A stretch of DNA of 64,000 nucleotides. Origin: CALARM01 sp036746235 (GTDB lineage: Bacteria; Vulcanimicrobiota; SpSt-956; JAKJGF01). The DNA lies in NCBI GenBank assembly GCA_036746235.1, contig DAIOEN010000007.1, forward strand, positions 14,794 to 78,793, given 5' to 3'. Under the pieces are notes generated by a model. That model searched no databases. It was not told where the DNA came from and saw only the letters and a program-made list of their open reading frames with translations. Both the position numbers and the translations under genes were made by a program. How positions within the stretch are numbered: position 1 is the stretch's first letter; each line of letters opens with the position of its first letter. Shown piece by piece: positions 53,001-61,600 of the stretch.

Positions 53001-55023
53001 TCAAAATGTATTTGGCTCATGGCCATCAGAGAATACACAGTCCAGGCGCCCTTCCGAAATAGGTCCTACCGTATGGGCAATTATGGCCCTGGCCAATACT
53101 TACGAGTCTCTTATCATAAGTATAATAAATCCTGAAAATGACCAGACTTTTGCACCTAAAGATGTGGAAGAAACCTATCCTATAGAAACAAAAATTTATA
53201 GTTCTTCTAATTCAAAAATCAAGGAGGTAGAATTTTTTATAGATGATAAATCTATTGGTATAGTAGAGAATTCACCTTATAAATTAAACTGGAAACCAAT
53301 GAGTTATTCCGGCGGAAAACATAATATAATGGTCATAGCACGTGATACTGAAGGTAAAGAATCTTCTGATATAAAATCAATATTCCTGGATAAAGCATTG
53401 AAGATAGAATTTGTAAATCCTCAGGAAGGTAATATTTCTAAACCGCAGATAAAGATAGAAGTAAAAATAGAAAATAAGATTAATTCTCCTGTCACAAAAG
53501 TGGCATATTATCTGGATGATAAGTTAATACAGGAGGCGACTAAAGAACCGTATGATATTACATGGAATACGATTGGTGTCACTAACGGACGTCATGTGTT
53601 AAAAGCCAGAGTATTTAATAAACTTGGAGATACTTCTACATCAGAAAAAAGTGTTATGGTAGATAGAAAGCTTGAAATAACACTGAAAAAACCATTACAG
53701 GGTGAGATTGTGAATGATAAATTAGAGTTTTCTTCAAATATATTAAATAGTTCCGGTTCTCCTGTTACAAGAGTGGATTATTATCTTGGTGAAAAACTAC
53801 TGGGTTATTCAAAAGACGGAAAATATTATAATTATACGTGGCCTGTTAAAGGTGTTAAAGATGGAGATTATACCATAAAAGCCGTAGTACACAATGAACT
53901 CGGGGAAAGCGCTTCTGTAGAGAGTAATATCTCTATTGCTATTTCTTTACAAATATTTCTTCAGAATATTCGTGCCGGTGATATAGTTACAGGAAAAAAA
54001 GAGCTTAACTGTAAAATAATTAACAAGTCAAGGGTACCTATTTCTGATATTATATATTATCTGGATGAAAAGATTATAGGTAAATCCGTTAAACCACCTT
54101 ATAAAATTGTCTGGGATACAAATGAATATGCCAGCGGAGATTATACCCTGAAGGTTGTTGCAAACTCCAGAACAGGTGCAAAATCACATTCTCAGATAAA
54201 GATAAAGTTAGAACATCCGATTATAAATTCTTTTTATGCTACCATATTGAATGAAGAAGGAAAATATGTACCAAAGATGCAGAAAGATAATTTTATAGTT
54301 GAAGAGAACGGCATTCAGCAGAATTCCTTTAATGTGAATATATGTAATGACAGCACGCCGACTTCTTATGGTGTTATGATAGATACAGGGCAGAAAATGA
54401 GAGATTATTTCCCGGAACTTACACCATCAATACAGAAATTCCTTGATTCTATAAAACGTGGCAGTGATTCATCTGTTGTTGCATTTTCAGATTCTGTAGT
54501 AAAAAAGACGGAGCTTTCACGTGATAAAAAAGATGTCCGGAAAATATTATCTGCTGTTAAAGACTCACGAGGCTCTGCCATATATGACTCAACAATGGAA
54601 ACTATAAGGATATTAAAGAAATCTGAGAAAAGAAAAGTTGTAATATTATTTACGGCAAATGTAGATGAGAATGTCGAAGGAACCGGGCCGGCCAGTAAAT
54701 ATAAACTTGAAGATGTATTAAGAGAAGCAAGTAATAATAATTGCCTGATATATATTGTTGCCATAGGCCCATGGGCAGATCAATATCTCCTTATAGATCT
54801 CTGTGACGGTACAGGTGGTAGATTTTATGCTGCTCCGGACACTAAAAGTATTTACGATTTAATGAAGAGCATAGCCTTTGATCTGACCTATATGTATAAT
54901 ATAACATATAAATCCTTAAATCTGACGAGAGATGGTAAATGGAGAGATGTAAAAGTCACTATTAAAGATCAGCCGGCTTATATAATAAATTTCCGTAAAG
55001 GTTATTACGGCCCAAGATATTGA
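50011..55023 (+). CDS. Giant membrane-anchored multidomain protein (discoidin x2, PA14, toroid, Ig x4, VWA)
   Basis: 1670 residues from ATG at 50011 (AAAGGA eight bases upstream); the 29 extra residues back to 49924 (RVTGHASRVTN) are translated array and rejected. About seven membrane helices (1-255), two F5/8C discoidin-like domains (about 270-415, 454-575), PA14 (about 590-730), squalene-cyclase-like alpha/alpha toroid (about 735-1030) that contains C766-Y-S-C769-H770, four Ig-like domains (about 1034-1402, each with VxxVxYYLDxKLIG-type core), and a C-terminal VWA (about 1404-1670) ending DGKWRDVKVTIK ... FRKGYYG like the acidobacterial VWFA-related family. MIDAS is degenerate (D1458-T-G-Q-K). 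Probably a cell-surface or periplasmic binding protein. Confidence 0.88.
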   Translation: MKEILNKIKGYFNFTQSLVITYIIYALKTLLLIMIFGIGVESVMDGWFYSSYFSWKAGITAATAIMIIVIFILWKATNFAEKWTIAITFPIVFLIIGTIIYGVDNEGGPFIFRQGNPRLISILFIFIALADTIMITATYKINGIIKMLILIMLILTVAGFSIPIFLGQNLQQALQGQASSLLGSLPFFLRPTFLGLFLFFPFVIFIIIWQIVKTAKASDEEKLNRISTVYPLIPSLLLLIVGVRTLIFSAPVEKIFSPEEFEGKRGRANIACHAQGGHIVSFSSQKNFYDNAVFNLLDGDIWNKNWQSADSAPFPHEIIIALPASNIHKIDQVIIYNSPQNDTSAVKDVEICISPDKSDKFTSMGTLRCKQTSAPQVMKFKKELSVKFVKIRIISNWGNSTSTSMKEVEISGSETQSLEINPLKGNLMSEKSGVRPVSYAKNKEIIENLPFREKNSNIDSTVAFQINPENLPVEITFNLPESKTYIVDNLRLHFFPSENKPGANMTEVREFEILLSPDSPVDGFISMGRYLCSAGKTEQSFSFLPQKAKYIKIKFISGIDKDKTVVIQDLELYQPLVKRNEVQEEEKYQSGLKGFYFLDKNCRDFFREKVDFNIDFNWGIKSPITGMGSKNYCIYWEGKLYVPENGYYEIGVKAVNGFQLYIDNQCLIQKWNGVDSTMEQWITNKFRLVKGGYNIKLNYYHKQGDQGLVTLAWKKPGDTDLQVIDRKYLGHKITEGKEIKTPRQAVQLGLDWLGENMLEWQDKNKCYSCHAQPHVIIGFAAGDKNDYKYNMKATMSVMDLLKSGINKDGSLAFPQAESLTALQFVAIAMANYNKYMGDEGLDELMRISNFLVAKQMPAGNWKNDNSEPPVQQGDIMCTTNALLTLLQIFKKTGDETVSPSIQKASAWIEKAVPVTTQDMAFQIIGLSSYPSPDSKRIIDNDIKKLYTMQNEDGGWGELEDSKSNCFSTGEVLYALKLSGVKLSNTNFSKGIKYLTENQNVFGSWPSENTQSRRPSEIGPTVWAIMALANTYESLIISIINPENDQTFAPKDVEETYPIETKIYSSSNSKIKEVEFFIDDKSIGIVENSPYKLNWKPMSYSGGKHNIMVIARDTEGKESSDIKSIFLDKALKIEFVNPQEGNISKPQIKIEVKIENKINSPVTKVAYYLDDKLIQEATKEPYDITWNTIGVTNGRHVLKARVFNKLGDTSTSEKSVMVDRKLEITLKKPLQGEIVNDKLEFSSNILNSSGSPVTRVDYYLGEKLLGYSKDGKYYNYTWPVKGVKDGDYTIKAVVHNELGESASVESNISIAISLQIFLQNIRAGDIVTGKKELNCKIINKSRVPISDIIYYLDEKIIGKSVKPPYKIVWDTNEYASGDYTLKVVANSRTGAKSHSQIKIKLEHPIINSFYATILNEEGKYVPKMQKDNFIVEENGIQQNSFNVNICNDSTPTSYGVMIDTGQKMRDYFPELTPSIQKFLDSIKRGSDSSVVAFSDSVVKKTELSRDKKDVRKILSAVKDSRGSAIYDSTMETIRILKKSEKRKVVILFTANVDENVEGTGPASKYKLEDVLREASNNNCLIYIVAIGPWADQYLLIDLCDGTGGRFYAAPDTKSIYDLMKSIAFDLTYMYNITYKSLNLTRDGKWRDVKVTIKDQPAYIINFRKGYYGPRY

Positions 55024-55112
55024 AGTCAGGAGGAATGGGAGCCTTCCTTTAATGCCGAGACAGGTAAGTTCTTACCCATTTAAAATTTAATGCCATGCGA
55101 GCAATTTGCTTA

Positions 55113-55178
55113 AAGTTGAGTGTTGAGAGTTGATGGTTGAAAACTTTAAACTATCGGCTCTCAACTCTCAACTATTTT
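55113..55178. repeat. GTTGANN heptamer inverted repeat
   Basis: GTTGAGT, GTTGAGA, GTTGATG, GTTGAAA in tandem, then after about 15 bases CTCTCAACTCTCAAC. Arms match at 14 of 15 positions. Lies between the convergent VWA and FecR genes and could terminate both. Confidence 0.85.
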
Positions 55179-55200
55179 ATCCGGAGTGGTAATTAGATTA

Positions 55201-55956
55201 TTAAAATGGTAAGCCCGGTACATCAGGCCTGGGTATCTTTTGAATAAAGTAATTTTTTATTTTATTTCTCACCCTTCCTTTTATTTCATCGGGCCTCATG
55301 TCTATCAGATTAATATATTCATCCATGTGATGGAGTTCCCTGTCAGGAGTAACAAATACCGATGTGTTTGCCCCTATGGTATTTAATATCCTTTTTCTGT
55401 CTTCTGAAGATAATTCTACCTTTCCTTCGTGAACACTCACTACAGTAATGGTTTTTTCTATATCTTCTTCCCGGACTTTTTCTCTATCCTCTTCTTTTCC
55501 CTTATAATCTTCATCAACATAAACATTCATCTGGAACTGTGTACCTCTTACACTTGCCACAGATGTAGGTGCTTCAACTTCATAATCCTGTTCTTTGCCG
55601 GTAATTTTATTCACAAAAACTGAAATAGTTCCAAGAATAATTTTAAAAATAGAATGATTTTTATTATCTTCTGTTACAAGGGTTTTGATCTGAAATGTTG
55701 TATTTGCCTGTATATGAATAAGGCTTCCATCAGAGAATTCCAGGTGGGCCAGAGATTCGTCACCTGTCTGTATAATATCTCCCGAACCTGTTATTTCACT
55801 CTTTCCATTCTGAACATGTATAACCTGTCCGTTCCTCTCAAGTTTCACAGAACCTTTATCATTGAATAGATTACCTTTTAAAGTTTCTGCTCCGTAAGAA
55901 AAATTTATTAAAGACAGGAAAAGAAATAAAGAAATAGATATAATCGATTTGAACAT
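55201..55956 (-). CDS. Secreted FecR-domain protein
   Basis: About 251 residues. Signal peptide (FKSIISISLFLFLSLINFSYG), then a FecR fold: IIQTGDESLAHLEFSDGSLIHIQANTTF, FKIILGTISVFV, VEAPTSVASVRGTQFQM, VHEGKVELSS. FecR domains occur in periplasmic signal relays and in surface proteins; no sigma factor or TonB receptor is nearby, so this is the stand-alone kind. A charged Lys/Glu insert interrupts the domain. The ATG at 55956 has AAAGGGTG seven to eight bases upstream; a GTG three codons earlier is possible. Confidence 0.87.
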   Translation of the reverse strand: MFKSIISISLFLFLSLINFSYGAETLKGNLFNDKGSVKLERNGQVIHVQNGKSEITGSGDIIQTGDESLAHLEFSDGSLIHIQANTTFQIKTLVTEDNKNHSIFKIILGTISVFVNKITGKEQDYEVEAPTSVASVRGTQFQMNVYVDEDYKGKEEDREKVREEDIEKTITVVSVHEGKVELSSEDRKRILNTIGANTSVFVTPDRELHHMDEYINLIDMRPDEIKGRVRNKIKNYFIQKIPRPDVPGLPF

Positions 55957-56001
55957 GATAATCACCCTTTCTTTTTTATTACTGAAACAGATATATTTAT
56001 A

Positions 56002-56272
56002 TAGTGTATTTTAGAACGTATTAGAATTTGGTCGTGACGCATCACGCGTTTAATACCTGCCCATCATGGATTACACATTACAAGGTTATTAACTATATTA
56101 TATATTACAGAAAATATGCCATAAAAGCAATATAATCTATTTTATAATTGTATATTATGTTATAATTTATAGTGTATTTCATAACTTATTAGAATTTAAG
56201 TGGTCGTGACGGGTGATGCGTTATGCGTCACGGCTTTAATACCTTCGCATTACGCATTACGAGGTTATTAAT
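56002..56272. repeat. Two copies of a roughly 100-bp direct repeat, 168 bp apart
   Basis: Each copy reads TAGTGTATTT, TATTAGAATTT, GGTCGTGACG, a TCACG-type segment, TTTAATACCT, ATTAC, and (A)AGGTTATTAA. Copies begin at 56002 and 56170, separated by AT-rich DNA with several TATAAT-like strings. It fills the 317-bp space between FecR and the small unknown gene; the second copy supplies that gene's GAGG ribosome-binding site. Confidence 0.75.
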
Positions 56273-56273
56273 T

Positions 56274-56606
56274 ATGGATATGTTAAGTAATGATAATCTT
56301 AATTTATTTAAAGAACTTGTAACTCTTACCTATGGTACAAAAGAAGACATAGATAAGAGATCAAAAGAGAAAAGGTTATATTCTATAATCATAATAAAAC
56401 CTGTAGAGCAGATAAACGATACTATTATAGAACATTATTCTATGGAACTTAAAGGAATAGGCATATACAATTCTACATGGGACGAAACACTCTGGGCCTT
56501 CAGAGCTACCGTAATCGGTACAGATATACAAAAAATAAAAGAAAAAGGCTTTATTGTTCTCCTGGACAGAAAAATAGAAATTTTTTCTCTTTCGTCACCA
56601 CCATAA
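56274..56606 (+). CDS. Small protein of unknown function
   Basis: 110 residues from ATG at 56274 with GAGG nine bases upstream; the longer reading from 56223 translates repeat sequence and is rejected. No family recognised. Mixed alpha/beta composition (LYSIIIIKPVEQI, ELKGIGIYNSTWDETLWAFRATVIGTD), no signal peptide or membrane helix. Its 3' end overlaps the convergent glycosyltransferase gene by 12 bp. Confidence 0.65.
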   Translation: MDMLSNDNLNLFKELVTLTYGTKEDIDKRSKEKRLYSIIIIKPVEQINDTIIEHYSMELKGIGIYNSTWDETLWAFRATVIGTDIQKIKEKGFIVLLDRKIEIFSLSSPP

Positions 56607-57272
56607 TATACTCTTAAATACAAGTCCTACGAATCTCAGGGGATCTTTTATAGGATCCATCTTACTTTTCTCGTCTCCATAGATTGTTTTCACAGGAACT
56701 GCCCCTATTTTATATCCTCTTCTTCCTGCCCTTATAAGAAGTTCACTTTCCAGATTAAATCTGTTAGAAATAAGAGACATATTCTTTAAAACCTTTTGTT
56801 TTATGACTCTGTACCCTGATTGACTATCCTTTATCCATGTAAAAGCAAGAATACTTACAATCAGAGAACAACTGAAATTTGTGAAGATTCTGATGAGAGG
56901 CATACCTGTACCAAGTTTACTTCTTGTGCCTATAATTATATCATAAAAAGCAAGACCTCTGAGTAATTCCGGTATTTCCTGCGGATCATGCTGCCCGTCA
57001 CCGTCTATGGTAACTATAGCATCATACCGGTTTTCTATAAAATAAGAAAATCCGGTTCTCAGAGCACCGCCTTTACCTTTATTTTTATCATGTCTTATAT
57101 ATATGGCATCTGTTTTTTTAACTTCTTCGGAAGTCCTGTCTGTTGAACAATCATCAACTACAAGCACTTTGTCTACATATTTCTTTGTACCTTCAATTAC
57201 TTCTCTTATATGCCTCTCTTCATTATAAGCACATATGATAGCAAGTATTTTTTCGCAATTTTTTTTGTTCAT
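56595..57272 (-). CDS. Family 2 glycosyltransferase (polyprenyl-phosphate type)
   Basis: About 225 residues. GT-A fold of the DPM1/DPG-synthase subgroup: AIICAYNEERHI, VLVVDDCSTDRTSE, GKGGALRTG, TIDGDGQHDP (DxD-type metal site), IIGTRSK, DSQSGYRVI. It probably transfers a sugar from a nucleotide donor to a polyprenyl phosphate at the inner-membrane face. A single weakly hydrophobic C-terminal segment and one central hydrophobic stretch are present, without true multi-helix anchoring. ATG at 57272; a TTG two codons upstream is possible. Confidence 0.9.
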   Translation of the reverse strand: MNKKNCEKILAIICAYNEERHIREVIEGTKKYVDKVLVVDDCSTDRTSEEVKKTDAIYIRHDKNKGKGGALRTGFSYFIENRYDAIVTIDGDGQHDPQEIPELLRGLAFYDIIIGTRSKLGTGMPLIRIFTNFSCSLIVSILAFTWIKDSQSGYRVIKQKVLKNMSLISNRFNLESELLIRAGRRGYKIGAVPVKTIYGDEKSKMDPIKDPLRFVGLVFKSILWW

Positions 57273-57342
57273 AATCAAGCTTTCTATAGAATAATTTACT
57301 TAGAAAAAGAATTATATCATATTTTTTTCTTTGAGTAAATTT

Positions 57343-57485
57343 ATATGAGAATCGTAACGCATAACGCGTAAAGCGTGACGGGAGGAACAAATTCTCATAC
57401 GTCGTTGTGACCGAAACGGTCATGGCCATTAGTGAAAAATGAGTAAGTAAGTGAATTTTAGTTTTTTCACTTTTCACTTTTCACT
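57343..57485. repeat. Composite element B (minus orientation) and TTTCACT array
   Basis: TATATGAGAATCGTAACG, CGTGACGGGAGGAACAA, ATTCTCATACG, TCGTTGTGACCG, AAA, CGGTCATGGCC, ATTAGTGAA, and TTTTCACTTTTCAC. It is the reverse complement of the order at 23.1 kb. TATGAGAAT and ATTCTCATA pair exactly. Part of the 349-bp space between the divergent glycosyltransferase and zinc-ribbon TPR genes. Confidence 0.85.
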
Positions 57486-57548
57486 ATTGAATAAAGGAAA
57501 AATAACTGTTAATATAGAATTAAGTAATAAATAATTACTAATGTAAAA

Positions 57549-57578
57549 ATCCTCGCGTCACGCGTTACGCGTTACGAA
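57549..57578. repeat. CGCGTCA/CGTTACG array
   Basis: CCTCGCGTCACGCG, then CGTTACGCGTTACG, in TCAC orientation about 45 bases before the next gene. It is followed by an unrelated small hairpin, CCCGG, CTATAAA, CCGGG (57594-57612), next to that gene's start. Confidence 0.8.
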
Positions 57579-57621
57579 ACAGAAAAAGGGGGGAATACCC
57601 GGCTATAAACCGGGATAAGAT

Positions 57622-58593
57622 ATGGAATGTCCTAAATGTAAACAGGAATATGGTGATATGATAACCATATGTCCTATGTGTTTTATTGAGATTGCTCAGC
57701 CGGTATCACCTTCTACCGCAAGGAACAGGAGAGGGAAAAAAGAAAGACCTTCAGACAGTGGCAGTAAAAGTAAAGGATTGCTTGGCAGTTCTTTTTCAAG
57801 CTGGTTCGGAAGCAGAACACAGGAGCCTGCTCCCAAACAGGAGAAAAAAAGAAGTCATGAACATAAATTTACAAAATCAAGTGCTGCAGATTATGCCTCT
57901 TTTTCGATAGATACAGGTGTAACGGAAATGCCGGGGGTTGAAACCTTTCAGATTACTTCCCCGTCTCAGAGTTTTACCACTGAACCTGTTAATATTATGA
58001 CAGATAATTCTTTTTCTGATAAAAGTGAGCCTACTATAATGGATAAGCCTGTGGAAACAATGATTCCTTCCACGGTATCTGCTCCGACTTATGAAGCACC
58101 TGTAAGGGGAACAGCAACCAGAGGCAGCCCTTCAAGGGAGCAACTGGCCCAGGAGCACTACAGCAAAGGCTATGAATATGAAAAACAGAACAGGCTAAAA
58201 GAAGCACTTGCAGAATACGGACAGGCTATAGCCTTTAATCCTAAATGGCCTGAACCTTATTACAGATGTGGCCTCATACTGGTTAAGAATAAAGATTACA
58301 ATACTGCGTTACAGAAGCTTCATGATGCTGTTAAACTTGATCCTGCAAATGCAGATGCCCATTATCAGATTGGGAAAATTTATGTAGATAGAAACTTTAA
58401 AGAAGATGCGGAAAAATATTTGAAACTGGCTTTGAGTAAAAATCCTAAATTAAGTGCTGCAAAGAATTTACTCGAAAGTCTCTATGGGAAAGTATCATCT
58501 GTTACTCAGAAATCATGCCCGAAATGTAATTCTCTCCAGAGTAACAGAGCCAAGTTCTGCGGAAACTGTGGTTATACCTTTCCAAAATCATAG
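57622..58593 (+). CDS. Double zinc-ribbon TPR protein
   Basis: 323 residues. Zinc ribbons at both ends: C3, C6, C17, C20 (MECPKCKQEY ... ICPMC) and a C-terminal CPKCNSLQ ... FCGNCGYTF. Between them lie a low-complexity Ser/Pro/Thr linker (about 25-170) and three TPRs (about 174-285, EHYSKGYEYEKQNRLKEALA onward). No membrane segment. Likely a cytoplasmic scaffold of the same type as the zinc-ribbon HEAT protein at 0.9 kb. It is followed after 89 bases by the giant TPR gene on the same strand. Confidence 0.85.
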   Translation: MECPKCKQEYGDMITICPMCFIEIAQPVSPSTARNRRGKKERPSDSGSKSKGLLGSSFSSWFGSRTQEPAPKQEKKRSHEHKFTKSSAADYASFSIDTGVTEMPGVETFQITSPSQSFTTEPVNIMTDNSFSDKSEPTIMDKPVETMIPSTVSAPTYEAPVRGTATRGSPSREQLAQEHYSKGYEYEKQNRLKEALAEYGQAIAFNPKWPEPYYRCGLILVKNKDYNTALQKLHDAVKLDPANADAHYQIGKIYVDRNFKEDAEKYLKLALSKNPKLSAAKNLLESLYGKVSSVTQKSCPKCNSLQSNRAKFCGNCGYTFPKS

Positions 58594-58682
58594 ATTTACA
58601 AAAAATTCATAATTTAGTAAAGAATTCGTAACAAAAATCTGTTATAATATATTTGAATCATCGATAAGGTGTTGAACTGCCG

Positions 58683-61600
58683 ATGTGTTCAGATAATTAT
58701 GTAAAAGCAGAAAAATTTATCCGTTCAGGAGATGAACATTATTCAAAAGCCAGTTATAAGATGGCTTTGAATGATTATAAACAGGCAGAAGAACTCTGTC
58801 CGGATAAAGATACTTATAAGTATAAAACAGGGAAGACTTTTCTTGCACTTGGTAAAATAAAGGAAGCGTCTGTTTATTTTTCTTCTGCCCTTCTTCTCAA
58901 TCATCAAAATGCAGAATATAACAACGGGCTTGCTTATATTTTTTATATTACAGGAGATATGGAAAAAGCCCGTGAATATGCCTCTATAGCAGTAAATCTC
59001 TCACCGCAAAATTCTCTTTTTATGCACAACCTCTGTACAATAAAAATGGAATTATTAAGTAAACAGAAAGATACAATTCCTGATGATATTGACACTATAG
59101 CCCTGGATTACGAAAAAGCAGGTATAAAAGACCTTGATGTTATAACTGTATCTGAAAATTTTGCCAGACTTGCCATGCTGTTTTTCAGAAAAGGTTGTCT
59201 GGAAAAATCCATGACCTGGTTTCGAAAAGCTTTAGAGCTAAATAAACAAAATCCCGAATTTTATGTAAATACAGGAGCAGTTTATCTTCTGGAAGGTAAT
59301 TATGAAGAAGCTAAAGTGGAATTTAAAAAAGCCCTTGNNNNNNNNNNNNNNNNNNNNNNNNNNNNNNNNNNNNNNNNNNNNNNNNNNNNNNNNNNNNNNN
59401 NNNNNNNNNNNNNNNNNNNNNNNNNNNNNNNNNNNNNTATCTTCTGGAAGGTAATTATGAAGAAGCTAAAGTGGAATTTAAAAAAGCCCTTGAGCTAAAT
59501 TCTGATTTTATTGCAGCTCATAGAGGTCTGGCTCTATGTTATGATAAAGAAGAACAGGTTGCCATGGCAATACTGGAATATGAAAAACTGTTAAAAATAA
59601 AACCTTCTGATAAGCATAGCCGCAGTAGTCTTGACAGAATTTACTATTCCCTGAAAATAAAAAATATGACCTTATCTTTTTTGAATTTAGGTAGAATATA
59701 CCTGGGAGAAGGAGAGCTTGAAAAGGCTCTTTACGAATTTCAGAATATTATAAATATAGGAGGAGAAATATTTGAACTTATACCGGAACTTAACCTGCTG
59801 GGAGAATTAATGATTATAAGAGGTAAAGACGGAGAAGCACTGAAAATTTACGAAAAATCTGCATGGTTATTGAAAAAACTTTACAGGAAACTTAAAGAAA
59901 AATACATGAAATCAGAAGAAACAGCAGAAAGTTACAGACTTTTTTCACTCTTGAAAGCAGATACGGAAAGAATACACTGTTACAGGATGGTCAGAAAGAT
60001 CTACTATGAGAAAAACCTGTTTAATATGGCTGAATACTGGGAATGTCATCTCAAGAAAGCTATCTGTGATATAAACACAAATTTAACTTTTTACGGATTG
60101 TCTCAAAAAGAAGAGCTTCTGTCTGAAATAGAGCAAAGTATTAAGATTTTTTCTGACGAGCCTGACTGTCTGCTGTCTTTTGCTAACTGCCTCTATGAGA
60201 CAGGTAAATATAAAGAAGCATGTCAGATTTACGGAGATATACTTGTTATCAATTCTTCTGAGGTTATTAAAAATAAAGAAAAATTATATGTTTCACTTGC
60301 TAAATGCCAGGATATGAATGGATTTAAGGAAAAATGTTTAAAAACCATTGAACTGAAGCCACGAGACGGAGGATGTTATTTTCTTCTCGGAGAAATTCTG
60401 CTTAAAGAAGGCAGAATAATAGAGTCAATAAGAGCTTATGAATACTCTTACCGTTTAAGCGGTAGAAAGATGTTTTTGAAAGCCCTGGCCGGTGCTTATG
60501 GTTTACATGGTTTGGACCTTTATAAAAAGGGGTATTTAATAGAAGGAGAGCCTCTATTACAAATTGCCTCCCGTTATGGAGATAAAAATATTGTAAATAA
60601 GAGTATGGTCACTCTCGGAATCATTTATTACCGGTGGAATAACCTTGAAAAAGCGAGGGAGTTCTTCTTACATTTTTCAGATAATTTAACTTGCTCTATG
60701 TATCTTGGCATAATATATGAAAAACTGTCATGTTATGATGAGGCAGCTTTTTATAACAGGAAATTTCTGGCAGAACTGAATAAAAACCCTTATTGTCCGG
60801 TCAGGGGGAGTCTATCATCTGCCTGTTATCCTTTAAAGGAGATTGATGCAGTTATAGAGGAATATGAAAGAGCTATAGAACTGGAACCTGATAACAGAAG
60901 TTACTATAAAATCTTGACTGAAATATATGATGATATGCAAAGGCTTGACGAACTGAGTAATAAATTTTATCGGAAATTACCGGGAAATCTACTTTATGGA
61001 GTTATATTTATTCACACAGGTCAGATATATTGTAAAAATAAATTGCTTCAGAAAGCAGAGCACGAATACGAAAAATCATTACAGGCAGGTCTTATGACAG
61101 AAGAACTTGCGCTTGCCGTAAATGAACTGGGAATGAAATATTATGAAGAAGGTAATATTGATAGAGCTATTGAAAGATTTAACAGAGCTATTGAAATATA
61201 TAAATACTGTTCCGATGCTTATTATAATCTGGGTAATATATTTTTAAGAAAAGGCAGCATAGAGCAGGCAATAACTTGTTTTATAGAATCTGTTGAAAAT
61301 GAGAAAAATAATCAAAAAAGAAGTAAGTTTTTAAATACCCTTGGCTTCACCTACCTGAAATCAGGCGATTTTAAGTCGGCTTTTACACAATTTAAAAAAG
61401 CAGTAGAAGTGAATCCGTCCTGTGAAAAACATGATATGTTTTTAGACGATAATAGAGCACTTTCTGATAAAGTAACAATGCTGAAAGCTCTGGAAGGAGA
61501 CCCTAATTATTATATGGCTATAAAATGCCTCAGGGATGCATATAAGGGAAATATGGATATGGAAAAATACTGCAACCTGCAGATTACCAGATTTTTAAAG

